A stretch of DNA of 64,000 bases, from positions 1 to 64,000 of the forward strand of contig JAIOIW010000031.1 of assembly GCA_019912385.1 (NCBI GenBank). Direction: 5' to 3'. This document shows, piece by piece, positions 47,134-56,076 of the stretch. The position numbers and the translations under genes are program-made. The stretch's first letter is position 1, and the number at the start of each line of letters is the position of its first letter. The notes beneath the pieces were generated by a model. It was not told the DNA's origin. It did not search any database and saw only the letters and a list, made by a program, of their open reading frames with translations. This DNA comes from Notoacmeibacter sp. GTDB lineage: Bacteria; Pseudomonadota; Alphaproteobacteria; Rhizobiales; Rhizobiaceae.

Positions 47134-48696
47134 TCAACCGATCAGCCGCAGTAGCCCGTAAATCGCGGCGGCAAGCGCAGCTGCCGCCGGAACGGTGATG
47201 AGCCAGGCCGCCACGATGGTGGTGAAATGGGCCCGGCGGACCAGGCGGCGCCGCTGGATTTCCTCGGCCGGAACGGCCGGTCCGGGTTCCTCGTCCTCCC
47301 AGGGCTTCTCGGCGGCTTCCCAGGTCTTTTCCAGTGGCCCGTTGCGCGATTCCTGCCACTTGCCGTACTTGCGCTCCAGGTAGGCACGGCGGCGCTTCGA
47401 CCTGGCGGTGTACCACTCGCGGAAGAAACCGACGCCGAACACGGCGCCGACCGCGATGTGGGTGGAGGACACCGGAAGGCCGAGCCATGAAGCGATGATG
47501 ACGGTGATGGCGGCCGAAAGCGCCACGCAATAGGCGCGCAGCGGGTTCAGCCGGGTGATCTGCTCGCCGACCATGCGGATCAGGCGCGGCCCGAACAGGA
47601 GCAGGCCGACCGAAATGCCGACCGCGCCGATCACCATGACCCAGATCGGAATCGCCACATTCGCCGCGACCTCGCCCAGCGCCGCGGTGTGGACGATTGC
47701 AGCCAGCGGCCCGACGGCGTTGGCGACATCATTGGCACCATGGGCGAAGGAAAGAAGGGCGGCGGAAAAGATCAGCGGAATACGGAAAAGGCGCCGCAGC
47801 GACTGGTTGCGGTTCTCCATGCCCTCGGATTGGCGGCGGATCAGCGGCTTGATGACCAGCCAAACCACAAAGAACGCGCCGACGCCCAGTGCCGCGATCA
47901 TGGTGCCGTCGAGCCTGACGATCTTTTTCAGCCCCTTCATGGCGAGATAGGCGGTGAATGCGCCGGCCATGATCGCGATCAGGAGGGGTACCCAGCGTCG
48001 CGCGGCGGCAATCTTGTCGTCCTGGTAGATGATGAACGCCTTGATGAAGGCGAGGAAGGCGGCCGCGATGATGCCACCGAGAAGCGGCGAGATCACCCAG
48101 CTTGCGGCGATCGCACCCATTGTCGGCCAGTTGACGGCCGAGAAGCCGGCCGCCGCCATGCCAGCGCCCATGACACCGCCGACAACCGAATGGGTGGTGG
48201 AGACCGGGGCGCCGATCCATGTCGCCAGGTTGACCCACAGCGCTGACGAGATCAGCGCCGCCATCATCGCGGCGATGAAGACCGGTGTGCTGGAGACCGC
48301 GACGGGATCGATGATTCCCTTGGAAATCGTGCCGACGACGTCGCCGCCTGCGATCAGTGCGCCGGCGCTTTCGCACACGGCGGCCACGATCAGCGCGCCC
48401 CCCATGGTCATTGCCCGCGATCCGACCGCAGGGCCGACATTGTTGGCGACGTCGTTGGCGCCGATGTTAAGCGCCATGTAGGCGCCGATCGCCGCCGCGG
48501 CGATCACCGTCACCGCGCCGGGCGAACCGCCGATATAGAGCGTTGCGAAGATCGTGGATAGGGCCAGGAAGGCCAGTCCGATGCCCGGCGCGATCAGGCT
48601 TCGCGCCACTGAAACCGCCGCCACCTCGACATCGGCGATCTTGCCAAGGTCCTTGTCGAGCGTCTCTTTCCTGAGATGCGGTGGCGTCTCGGCCAT
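47134..48696 (-). CDS. pit: Inorganic phosphate transporter, PiT family
   Basis: 520 residues from ATG 48696 (MAETPPHLRKETLDKD). The duplicated PHO4 signature appears as NIGANDVANNVGPAVGS (near residue 88) and AHGANDVANAVGPLAAIV (near 340), with about ten membrane segments and a charged cytosolic loop near the C-terminus (SKRRRAYLERKYGKWQES). Low-affinity metal-phosphate/proton symporter. The Pit accessory (DUF47) gene often found beside it is absent. Confidence 0.92.
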   Translation of the reverse strand: MAETPPHLRKETLDKDLGKIADVEVAAVSVARSLIAPGIGLAFLALSTIFATLYIGGSPGAVTVIAAAAIGAYMALNIGANDVANNVGPAVGSRAMTMGGALIVAAVCESAGALIAGGDVVGTISKGIIDPVAVSSTPVFIAAMMAALISSALWVNLATWIGAPVSTTHSVVGGVMGAGMAAAGFSAVNWPTMGAIAASWVISPLLGGIIAAAFLAFIKAFIIYQDDKIAAARRWVPLLIAIMAGAFTAYLAMKGLKKIVRLDGTMIAALGVGAFFVVWLVIKPLIRRQSEGMENRNQSLRRLFRIPLIFSAALLSFAHGANDVANAVGPLAAIVHTAALGEVAANVAIPIWVMVIGAVGISVGLLLFGPRLIRMVGEQITRLNPLRAYCVALSAAITVIIASWLGLPVSSTHIAVGAVFGVGFFREWYTARSKRRRAYLERKYGKWQESRNGPLEKTWEAAEKPWEDEEPGPAVPAEEIQRRRLVRRAHFTTIVAAWLITVPAAAALAAAIYGLLRLIG

Positions 48697-48771
48697 GGCT
48701 TGTTCCGTAGCAAATTCCGGGGGGGCCCGATGCCCGCCTTTCACGGCGCAGACACTGTCACAAATCGGGGT

Positions 48772-49260
48772 TTACGCCGCAGTTTTCTTGGGTTTTCCAC
48801 GGAAATTCGCCAGCAGTTCGGCGAGATCGGGTTCGGCGACCATGGTCGACGCGGTCGCGGGCGAGACCCAGACACGATTGCGCTTGTCTTTCTCTGGCCA
48901 GCGCTTGGCCATTTCCTTCACCTGCATCGCAAAAACCTGCACTTCGCAGCGCCGCGTCAACCCGCTGTCGAGTTCCTTGTCGTAGAAGAAACTGCCGATC
49001 GGCTCGGACGTTGCGGCGCCAAGAACGCCCGCTTCCTCGGCCGCTTCGCGCTCCGCGGCCTGGCAAAGCGTCTCGCCCTTTTCCGGCCAGCCCTTCGGCA
49101 AGACCCAGCGTCCCGTTCCGCGGCTGGTGATCAGCATGATCTCCACACCCTTCCTGGCACGCCGCCAGGGCAGGATGGCGCACTGCAGCACCGGTTCGGG
49201 CGCACCGAGCACCCGGCGGACCTTTTGCATGAGACGAATTCGCGACGCGCCTGAAATCAT
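48772..49260 (-). CDS. NUDIX hydrolase
   Basis: 162 residues from ATG 49260 (an alternative is 49230). The NUDIX box GWPEKGETLCQAAEREAAEE fits G-x5-E-x7-R-E-x2-E-E. The overall type resembles diphosphoinositol/diadenosine polyphosphate hydrolases common in rhizobia. Substrate not determined. It lies 43 bases after the MFS gene on the same strand, possibly co-transcribed. Confidence 0.9.
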   Translation of the reverse strand: MISGASRIRLMQKVRRVLGAPEPVLQCAILPWRRARKGVEIMLITSRGTGRWVLPKGWPEKGETLCQAAEREAAEEAGVLGAATSEPIGSFFYDKELDSGLTRRCEVQVFAMQVKEMAKRWPEKDKRNRVWVSPATASTMVAEPDLAELLANFRGKPKKTAA

Positions 49261-49303
49261 GTCCAAGAGATGGATCGAAGCCGCGAGTCGATCAACCCCC
49301 GTC

Positions 49304-50566
49304 TCAAGTATTGTCGCTTTCTGGACGCATTCCGGCCGGTATCTGCGCTTGCCTGGCCATCTGCCGGACGACCAGTGCCGTTCCGGCGCCAAACAGCAGG
49401 GCGGAGATGATGAACCAGGCTCCGGGCAGGTCGAGCAGGGGCGGCGCCGCGGTCACCGCCGACAGCACCATCGATGCCGCGAACGGGCCGATGATGATGG
49501 CGACGGCATTGATACTGGAGAGCGTGCCCTGCAGCAGGCCCTGCTCGTTCTCCGGAGCCTGCCTGGAACAGATCGCGGTCAAAGCCGGGGTTGCGAGCGC
49601 GTTGCCCAGTATGTGCATCGCGATCAGCGGATAGACCATCCATCCCCGCGTTGCCAGGCCGTAGGCGCCGAGAGTGGCCGCCGACAAGGCAAAGCCGCCT
49701 GCGACGACGCGCCACTCGCCGAAGCGGCGCACGACCGGGCCGACCATCCCTCCCTGGACGACGATGAACAGGAATCCGACGAAGGCCAGCGATATGGAGG
49801 CGTCGCGCACGCCCCAGCCGAAACGGTGGTCGAGATAGAGCACCCAGATCGCCTCGAGACCGCGTTGGCCGATACTGGTCAGGAACAAAGCCGCCATCAG
49901 TGCTCCAAGGCCAGGAAAACGGGCGATGCGGGCCAGGGTGGCAAACGGATTGGCTGCCGCGACGCTGAAGGTTTTTCGGTTCTTCGGCTCCAGTGATTCC
50001 GGCAGCGCGAAAAACCCGAAAAGCAGATTGGCTGCGGCAAGCGCGCCCGCAGCGAAGAAGGGCAGGCGCAAATCGATGCTACCCAGGAAACCGCCGAGCA
50101 GCGGGCCGGCAACGAAACCGAAGCCGAAAGCCGCGCCGACAAGACCGAAATTGCGGGACCGTTCGCCGGGTGCGGATATGTCGGCGATATAGGCATTGGC
50201 GGTCGCGTTGGTGGTGGCGAAGATGCCGCCGACGACGCGCGCGACCGCGAGCCAGGCAAGGGTGGGCGCCAGTGCCACGACCAGGTGGTCGACCGCGATG
50301 CCCGCGAGCGCGGCAAGCATGATCGTGCGGCGGCCGAAATGATCGGAAAGCGCGCCTGCGACCGGCTGGAAAACGAACTGCGCCACCGCGAAGCCGGCGG
50401 CGAGCAAGCCATAGGTGAATGCCGCGCCCGAGACGTCACCGCCTTCGAAGCTCTGGACCAGTTTCGGCAGGATCGGCCATGCCAGGCCGACGCCCAGCAT
50501 GTTGATGACGACCGTGGTTAGGATGAAGGCGAGGGCCGGCTTTCGCCTGCGTGAGGCAGTGCCCAT
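49304..50566 (-). CDS. MFS drug:proton antiporter, TetA-like
   Basis: 420 residues with twelve predicted membrane segments. Motif A GALSDHFGRRTIMLAAL (loop 2-3) and the motif C-like GLVGAAFGFGFVAGPLLGG in segment 5 mark a 12-TM multidrug/tetracycline exporter. The substrate cannot be stated; chromosomal TetA-like paralogues often give no tetracycline resistance. Confidence 0.9.
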   Translation of the reverse strand: MGTASRRRKPALAFILTTVVINMLGVGLAWPILPKLVQSFEGGDVSGAAFTYGLLAAGFAVAQFVFQPVAGALSDHFGRRTIMLAALAGIAVDHLVVALAPTLAWLAVARVVGGIFATTNATANAYIADISAPGERSRNFGLVGAAFGFGFVAGPLLGGFLGSIDLRLPFFAAGALAAANLLFGFFALPESLEPKNRKTFSVAAANPFATLARIARFPGLGALMAALFLTSIGQRGLEAIWVLYLDHRFGWGVRDASISLAFVGFLFIVVQGGMVGPVVRRFGEWRVVAGGFALSAATLGAYGLATRGWMVYPLIAMHILGNALATPALTAICSRQAPENEQGLLQGTLSSINAVAIIIGPFAASMVLSAVTAAPPLLDLPGAWFIISALLFGAGTALVVRQMARQAQIPAGMRPESDNT

Positions 50567-50575
50567 GGCCGCGAT

Positions 50576-51073
50576 TCAGCCCTTGTGATCTTCGGCGATC
50601 GGCTTCTGGTAGGAAAATCCCATGTCCCAGGGGAAATAGATCCAGGTGTCCTGGCTGACCTCGGTGACGAAGGTATCGACCAGCGGCACGCCCTTGGGCT
50701 TGGCATAAACGGTGGCGAAATGGGCCTTCGGGATCATCGCGCGCACTATTGCCGCCGTCTTGCCGGTATCCGTCAGGTCGTCGACGATCAGGATGCCTTC
50801 GCCGTCATTGTTGGCGAGATCCGGCGAAATCGGTTTCAAAACAGCCATTTCGCCCTGTTCGGTGTATTCATGATAGGATGCGACCCCGACGGTCTCGATC
50901 ACCCGGATGCCCAGTTCGCGCGAGATGATCGCGGCGGGAACCAATCCTCCGCGCGTGATGCAGACGATCGCCCGGTAACTTTCCGCCTTGCCCGAAAGGC
51001 GCCAGGCAAGTGCGCGGGCATCGCGATGGAACTGGTCCCAGGAAACGGGAAAGGCCTTTTCAGGAAGGGGCAT
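50576..51073 (-). CDS. gpt: Xanthine phosphoribosyltransferase
   Basis: 165 residues from ATG 51073 ([15 protein letters not shown]); the frame is open further upstream but this start matches the family length. The PRPP-binding motif [13 protein letters not shown] is near residue 97, with [18 protein letters not shown] near 48. Salvages xanthine and guanine to nucleotides. It is the upstream gene of the MFS exporter, 9 bases away. Confidence 0.92.
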   Translation of the reverse strand: MPLPEKAFPVSWDQFHRDARALAWRLSGKAESYRAIVCITRGGLVPAAIISRELGIRVIETVGVASYHEYTEQGEMAVLKPISPDLANNDGEGILIVDDLTDTGKTAAIVRAMIPKAHFATVYAKPKGVPLVDTFVTEVSQDTWIYFPWDMGFSYQKPIAEDHKG

Positions 51074-51289
51074 GGGAGCGAGTCTCGGCTGGTGATCGGA
51101 AATGCGATGGATATTTGCCGCAATAGCCCGATTGAACGCGCCGGGCAAGATTGTCCGCAGTAAGGTTTGCCAACTGGGACAATCCGGAGCGCGTACTTAT
51201 GGTTGATTTTGTGTTAACGAGTGGGGCGTAAATTAGCGATACTGGTTTTTGCTGTTTCAAATTGGCGCCCTTCGCTTAAAAGGGAGGAC

Positions 51290-52120
51290 ATGCAGGCAGA
51301 CACAGAAATCCACGGCTCAATCCCCGCGGTGGCTTCGGGAGACCACGAGATCGTCCTGTCTGTGCGCGACGTCAACGTGGCATTCGGCACGACCACGGTC
51401 CTGGAAAACCTGTCGCTGGACGTCTATCGCGGCGAGATTATGGGATTTGTCGGCGCTTCGGGCGCGGGCAAATCGGTACTGCTACGTTCGATCCTCGGGC
51501 TGGTGCGCAAGCAGTCGGGGACGATTCGCCTGTTCGGGACCGATCTCGACCATGCCAGCGAGGCCGAGAGCTTCGCGATCGACACCAACAAGGGCGTCAT
51601 GTTCCAGCATGGCGCGCTGTTTTCGGCTCTGACCGTGTTGGAAAACATCGAGGTGCCGATGCGCGAATACCTCGACCTGCCCAAGCCGTTGATGGAGGAG
51701 CTGGCGCGCCTGAAGATCGACCTGGTCGGTCTGCCGCAGGACGCCGCAAACAAGCTGCCCTCCGAGCTGTCGGGCGGCATGACGAAGCGCGCGGCGCTGG
51801 CGCGCGCGCTGGCGCTGGATCCGTCGATCGTGTTTCTCGACGAGCCGACGTCGGGGCTCGATCCGATCGGCGCGGCGGAATTCGACGAGCTGGTGGCCGA
51901 TCTGCGCGACACGCTCGGCCTGACGGTCTATATGGTGACTCACGATCTCGACAGCCTGTTTGCCGTGTGCGACCGGATTGCTGTTCTTGGACAGAAAAAG
52001 GTCATGGTTGTCGGGACGATCGACAGCATGCTCCAATTCGACGATCCCTGGGTCCAGTCCTATTTCAGGGGCAAGCGGGCGCGCCGGATCGACGGTGCCG
52101 GACGGAACTCTTCAGGATAG
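51290..52120 (+). CDS. mlaF: Mla-type ABC transporter ATP-binding protein (MlaF family)
   Basis: 276 residues from ATG 51290, directly after AGGGAGGAC. Walker A GASGAGKSVLLRSI, signature LSGGMTKRAALARAL (the K-R-A form typical of MlaF) and Walker B IVFLDEPTSGLDP. First gene of a three-gene set with an MCE protein and a PqiC-like lipoprotein, moving phospholipid or another lipid between the membranes. The partner permease (MlaE), which usually precedes it, is missing: upstream lies a divergent xanthine phosphoribosyltransferase gene. Confidence 0.9.
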   Translation: MQADTEIHGSIPAVASGDHEIVLSVRDVNVAFGTTTVLENLSLDVYRGEIMGFVGASGAGKSVLLRSILGLVRKQSGTIRLFGTDLDHASEAESFAIDTNKGVMFQHGALFSALTVLENIEVPMREYLDLPKPLMEELARLKIDLVGLPQDAANKLPSELSGGMTKRAALARALALDPSIVFLDEPTSGLDPIGAAEFDELVADLRDTLGLTVYMVTHDLDSLFAVCDRIAVLGQKKVMVVGTIDSMLQFDDPWVQSYFRGKRARRIDGAGRNSSG

Positions 52121-52129
52121 CCAGCTGTC

Positions 52130-53482
52130 ATGGAAACACGCGCCAACTACGTGACCGTCGGTTTCTTCACTCTGCTGGTGATGCTTGCCGCCTTCGGCTT
52201 CGTCTACTGGGAGGCGGGGCTGAGCCAGAAATACGACACCGCCGATCTCCAGATCCGCATTCCCGGGTCCGCCTCGGGGCTCGCGCGCGGAAGCGCGGTC
52301 CTGTTCAACGGCGTGCGCGTGGGGGACATCACGCGGGTCTTCCTCGATCCCGGCAATCCCCAGCTGGCCATTGCCCAGGCGGTCGTTGACCGCAGGACAC
52401 CGATCAAGCGGTCCACCAAGGCGGATATTTCGATCACCGGGCTGGCGGGCGCAACCAACATCGACTTGCGCGGCGGGGATCCCGGCGAACCGAACCTGAT
52501 CGACGAGGCGGAGAAGAAGGGCGCCATCGCCGTCATTACCGCCAATCCGTCGGCCTTCGCGGACCTGCTGGAGACATCCCGCGAATTCCTGTCGCGCGCG
52601 GACGAGGCGGTGACCGATCTGCGCGACATTGTGAAAGAAGTGCGCAAACCCCTCGTCGAAACGGCGGAGAACGCACGCACCTTCTCCAAGGCGCTGGCGG
52701 ACAATGCGGACCGCGTCGACGAATTGCTGTCCTCTGTCGGGGCACTCTCCAAGACGCTGAACGGCGTGTCCGACCGCCTCGACAGCGCGCTCGGCGCGGC
52801 GGAGAACCTCATCGACGCGGTCGATCGCGACAAGGTCAAGACCATCGTCGCCAATGTCGAGGCCTTCACCAAGCGGCTTGACGATTCCACCCAGGGCCTC
52901 AAGGGGATCATGGGCGATGTGGCCAAGGCGGCTGACAAGATCGCCGTGCTTGGCGAAAACGCGGGCGGCACGCTGGAGCGCATCGACAAGGTGGTGGCCG
53001 CGGTCAGCCCGGACGATGTGTCGGCCGCGATCACCAACTTCAAGACCGCCAGCAGCGATGTGGCCGGCGTGACGGCGCGGATAAACAAGCGCTCCGACGA
53101 CATCGACCAGTTCATCACCGATGCAAGGGAGCTCGCCGGACGTCTTAACCAGAGCTCGGTGCGCCTCGACGGCGTCCTGGCCAAGGTCGACGGGCTGATC
53201 GGCTCGGCCGACGACAACGGGCTGATTTCGGAAGTGCGCGACACGGTGCGTTCGTTCAGGAAGATCGCCGAAACGCTGAATGGCCGGCTGGCGACCATCA
53301 CCGACGGGCTGGCGCGCTTCTCCGGGCCGGGGTTGCGCGACGTGGAGGCGCTGGTGCGCGACAGCCGCCGTTCGATCGGGCGAATCGAGGAAGCAATCAC
53401 CAGCCTGGAGCGCAATCCCCAGCGCATCATCACGGGCGGCGCCGGCGAGGTGCGCTCCTACGACGGGCGGGTGCGGCGTTGA
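52130..53482 (+). CDS. mlaD: MCE (MlaD) family periplasmic lipid-transport protein
   Basis: 450 residues: an N-terminal membrane anchor (VTVGFFTLLVMLAAFGFVYW), one MCE domain (about 38-120, with GSASGLARGSAVLFNGVRVG and SITGLAGATNIDL), then a long helical/coiled-coil region to about 430 that could form a tunnel, unlike the short E. coli MlaD. It sits 9 bases after mlaF. Confidence 0.9.
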   Translation: METRANYVTVGFFTLLVMLAAFGFVYWEAGLSQKYDTADLQIRIPGSASGLARGSAVLFNGVRVGDITRVFLDPGNPQLAIAQAVVDRRTPIKRSTKADISITGLAGATNIDLRGGDPGEPNLIDEAEKKGAIAVITANPSAFADLLETSREFLSRADEAVTDLRDIVKEVRKPLVETAENARTFSKALADNADRVDELLSSVGALSKTLNGVSDRLDSALGAAENLIDAVDRDKVKTIVANVEAFTKRLDDSTQGLKGIMGDVAKAADKIAVLGENAGGTLERIDKVVAAVSPDDVSAAITNFKTASSDVAGVTARINKRSDDIDQFITDARELAGRLNQSSVRLDGVLAKVDGLIGSADDNGLISEVRDTVRSFRKIAETLNGRLATITDGLARFSGPGLRDVEALVRDSRRSIGRIEEAITSLERNPQRIITGGAGEVRSYDGRVRR

Positions 53483-53552
53483 CTTTGGTTGGCGCGGACA
53501 GCAGGAATCGGTCGCCGGCGACGTGGCGGCGGGATTCGCAAGGGTGCGGCAG

Positions 53553-54167
53553 GTGACGACGAAATCCATAGCCAGAACAGCGATTGCCATCGCCTTCGCG
53601 GCCGGGCTTGCAGCGCTTTCCGGGTGCAGCCTGCTGCCCGGCGGCGCACCCTCTCCGCTCGATACTTTCGACCTGTCGGCCGTCAGTCCCGACGGGAACG
53701 GACGCCGGGTGAGCCGCCAGATCCTGGTAACGGAGCCGGCTACGCTGAAGGCGCTCGACAGCGAGAACATCGTCGTGCGTCCCCAGCAGGGCGCGATCAC
53801 ATACCTGGCCGGGGCGCAATGGGGCGACCGCCTTCCCAAGGTGGTCCAGACCAGGCTGATCGAGAGCTACCAGCGCTCCGGGCGCATCACGGGCGTCGGC
53901 CGCCCCGGCGAGGGGCTGGCGATCGATTACCAGGTGATCTCCGACATCCGCGCGTTCGAGATCCATGCCAATGGCGCGGAGCGCGCGCATGTCTCGATCT
54001 CGGTGCGGCTGCTCAACGACCGCAACGGCGTCGTCAGGCGCCAGCGCGTGTTCGAGGCCGAGAAGGCAGTTGCCGGCAAGGGCAATGACGCCTATGTGCG
54101 AGCGCTGGACGCGGCTTTCCGGGACGTCGCTCGGGAGATCGTCGACTGGACGCTCAAAAACATCTGA
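53553..54167 (+). CDS. ABC-type transport auxiliary lipoprotein (PqiC/LptE-like)
   Basis: 204 residues from a GTG at 53553 (another GTG at 53544 is possible). Signal peptide with lipobox: SIARTAIAIAFAAGLAALSGC, cysteine near residue 23. The mature part, with ILVTEPATLKALDSENIVVR and DYQVISDIRAFEI, matches the ABC transport auxiliary component family found after MCE genes. Probably outer-membrane anchored, receiving or docking the MCE tunnel. Confidence 0.86.
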   Translation: MTTKSIARTAIAIAFAAGLAALSGCSLLPGGAPSPLDTFDLSAVSPDGNGRRVSRQILVTEPATLKALDSENIVVRPQQGAITYLAGAQWGDRLPKVVQTRLIESYQRSGRITGVGRPGEGLAIDYQVISDIRAFEIHANGAERAHVSISVRLLNDRNGVVRRQRVFEAEKAVAGKGNDAYVRALDAAFRDVAREIVDWTLKNI

Positions 54168-54194
54168 CCATGGGGAAAGCGGCCGGACGTTTGG

Positions 54195-54821
54195 TCATGG
54201 CTTGCCCGGTTTCCAGCAAACCACGAGGATCCGCGCGTCTTCGGCACCTGCCGATACGTAGGCATGGCCCATTCCGGAGTCGAAGTACATGCTGTCGCCG
54301 GCTTCCAGCCGGACAGGCTCGCGTCCGGAGATATGGAGCTCGATACTGCCCGCGATGATGTGGACGAACTCCTCGCCGGGATGGCTGATGAAGGCGCTGA
54401 ACTCGGCAATGCTGTGGGCGTGGACCATCCCGATCATCGGTACCATGTGCTTGCCGGTCAGATCCGAGTTCAGCATCTCGTAATAATAGGTCGGAGTCTC
54501 GTGAACGGGCGCCATGCGGGCCCGCGTAACGGAGACGGACCCGGACGCGAAGTTCTCGGCACCGGGGTCGAACAGTTCGCCGACGTCGAGGCCGAGTCCC
54601 TGTGCTAGCCGCATGAAGCGGTCATAGGTCAGCGAGATCTCGCCGCGCTCCATCTTCGAGATGGTCGACACGGCCAGCCCCGTGCGCGCGGCGAGGTCTG
54701 CGAGCTTCCAGCCCTTCGCCTTGCGCATTTCGCGCACGCGCCGGCCGAGCGCCGATTCCGATTGAACTTCCGAGGGTTCGGTGCCTGGCACGAGGCCGGC
54801 GGAGGCAAATGTTTTTTCCAA
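54195..54821 (-). CDS. XRE family regulator with C-terminal cupin sensor
   Basis: 208 residues from a TTG at 54821, supported by AAGGGAGA about 10 nt upstream. HTH MRKAKGWKLADLAARTGLAVSTISKMERGE (in part, about residues 32-60), then a cupin domain with HPGEEFVHIIAGSIELHIS and DSMYFDSGMGHAYVSAG. This type controls amino acid or polyamine catabolic operons. The start codon lies inside the first of two palindromes, so self-repression is likely, along with control of the operon that diverges at 54910. Confidence 0.9.
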   Translation of the reverse strand: MEKTFASAGLVPGTEPSEVQSESALGRRVREMRKAKGWKLADLAARTGLAVSTISKMERGEISLTYDRFMRLAQGLGLDVGELFDPGAENFASGSVSVTRARMAPVHETPTYYYEMLNSDLTGKHMVPMIGMVHAHSIAEFSAFISHPGEEFVHIIAGSIELHISGREPVRLEAGDSMYFDSGMGHAYVSAGAEDARILVVCWKPGKP

Positions 54822-54854
54822 TCGGAAAATTCTCCCTTTTTTCCAATTGGAAAA
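54814..54854. promoter_or_regulatory. Twin palindromic operators in the divergent promoter
   Basis: TTTTCCAATTGGAAAA (54839-54854) is a perfect palindrome, and TTTTCCAATCGGAAAA (54814-54829) differs in one base. Centres are 25 bases apart. The first covers the regulator start codon; the second is just upstream. Both face the operon at 54910. A very likely binding site for the XRE-cupin protein. Confidence 0.78.
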
Positions 54855-54909
54855 TACGTTAGCATGACAACGTGGGACGGTTCAAACGCCGATTGAGCGG
54901 TGGAACCGG

Positions 54910-56076
54910 GTGGCGTCATCGGTGGAGAGCGAATTGACGCAATCTGACGGGAGATACGACTTCATCGTCATCGGCGCCGGCATCGCCGGTGCGTCCGTGG
55001 CCGCCGAACTGGCGCAGGGATCACGTGTCCTCCTGCTCGAAATGGAGAGCCAGCCGGGCTACCACACCACGGGCCGCTCGGCGGCCCTGTTTGCCGAATC
55101 CTATGGCCCGGCGCCGATCCGCGCGTTGACGCGCGCCTCGGCCTCCTTCTTCGGCACGCCGCCGCGCGGCTTCGCCGACCACCCGCTGCTGTCGGAACGC
55201 GGCATGCTGATGATCGCGCGCGACGACCAGCGCGAGGCGCTGGACGCGGTGATCGCGGAAGTCTCCCGAGACCTGCCGGTCGCTACGCTCGGCCCGAACG
55301 AGGCGAGGGCGCTCTCGCCGCTGCTGCGCGACGGGTATGTGGCGGCGGCGATGCATGACGGGCGCGCCAGCGACATCGACGTTCACGCCCTGCATCACGG
55401 ATATCTGCGCCGCTTCCGCGATGCTGGCGGCCGGCTCGCGAGCAATGTTCGCGCGGACGCGCTTGAACGCGCCGGCGATGACTGGCTGGTGCGCAGCGAT
55501 GCGGGCGAATTCCGGGGCGAGGTTGTCGTCAATGCCGCCGGCGCCTGGGCCGACAATGTCGGCGCGATCGCCGGGGCCCGCCCGATCGGTCTCGTTCCAA
55601 AGCGCCGCACCGCGGCGATGATCGCAGCGCCCGATGGAATCGACCCGCAGGCGTGGCCGCTGACCGTCGATTGCCAGGAACAGTTCTACCTCAAACCCGA
55701 TGCCGGGCGGCTGCTGATCTCTCCGGCCGACGAGACGCCATCGTCGCCCTGCGACGCGCAGCCGGAGGAACTCGACATCGCGATCTGCGTCGATCGGATC
55801 GAGACGGCCTTCGACATTCGGGTCCGCCGCATCGAGAACAAGTGGGCCGGCTTGCGCAGCTTCGTCGCCGACAAGTGCCCGGTGGTCGGTTACGATCCGC
55901 ACATCCGCGGTTTTTTCTGGCTCGCCGGGCAGGGCGGCTACGGCATCCAGACGGCGCCCGCGCTAGCGTGCGTGGCGGCGGCGCTCGCATCGGGCCGCGC
56001 GGTTCCCGGCGAGATCGCCGACCAGGGGCTCGACCCGGCGGCAATCGCTCCGGCGCGTCTGGAGCAGGCGGCATGA
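54910..56076 (+). CDS. FAD-dependent D-amino acid/glycine oxidase family protein (DadA-like)
   Basis: 388 residues from a GTG at 54910 after GGTGGAACC. FAD fold DFIVIGAGIAGASVAAELAQG near residue 17, the HTTGRSAALF substrate-side loop, VVVNAAGAWADNVGA near 208, and a C-terminal GYDPHIRGFFWLAGQGGYGIQTAPA. This DAO-superfamily subgroup oxidises the C-N bond of amino acids or amines, releasing an oxo-acid and ammonia or amine. First gene of the operon controlled from the twin palindromes; the exact substrate is unknown. Confidence 0.87.
   Translation: MASSVESELTQSDGRYDFIVIGAGIAGASVAAELAQGSRVLLLEMESQPGYHTTGRSAALFAESYGPAPIRALTRASASFFGTPPRGFADHPLLSERGMLMIARDDQREALDAVIAEVSRDLPVATLGPNEARALSPLLRDGYVAAAMHDGRASDIDVHALHHGYLRRFRDAGGRLASNVRADALERAGDDWLVRSDAGEFRGEVVVNAAGAWADNVGAIAGARPIGLVPKRRTAAMIAAPDGIDPQAWPLTVDCQEQFYLKPDAGRLLISPADETPSSPCDAQPEELDIAICVDRIETAFDIRVRRIENKWAGLRSFVADKCPVVGYDPHIRGFFWLAGQGGYGIQTAPALACVAAALASGRAVPGEIADQGLDPAAIAPARLEQAA

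Noticed and set aside
52112-53839. 575-codon minus-strand frame over mlaD
   Set aside because: Antisense to an MCE protein with clear signatures and an operon-consistent position.
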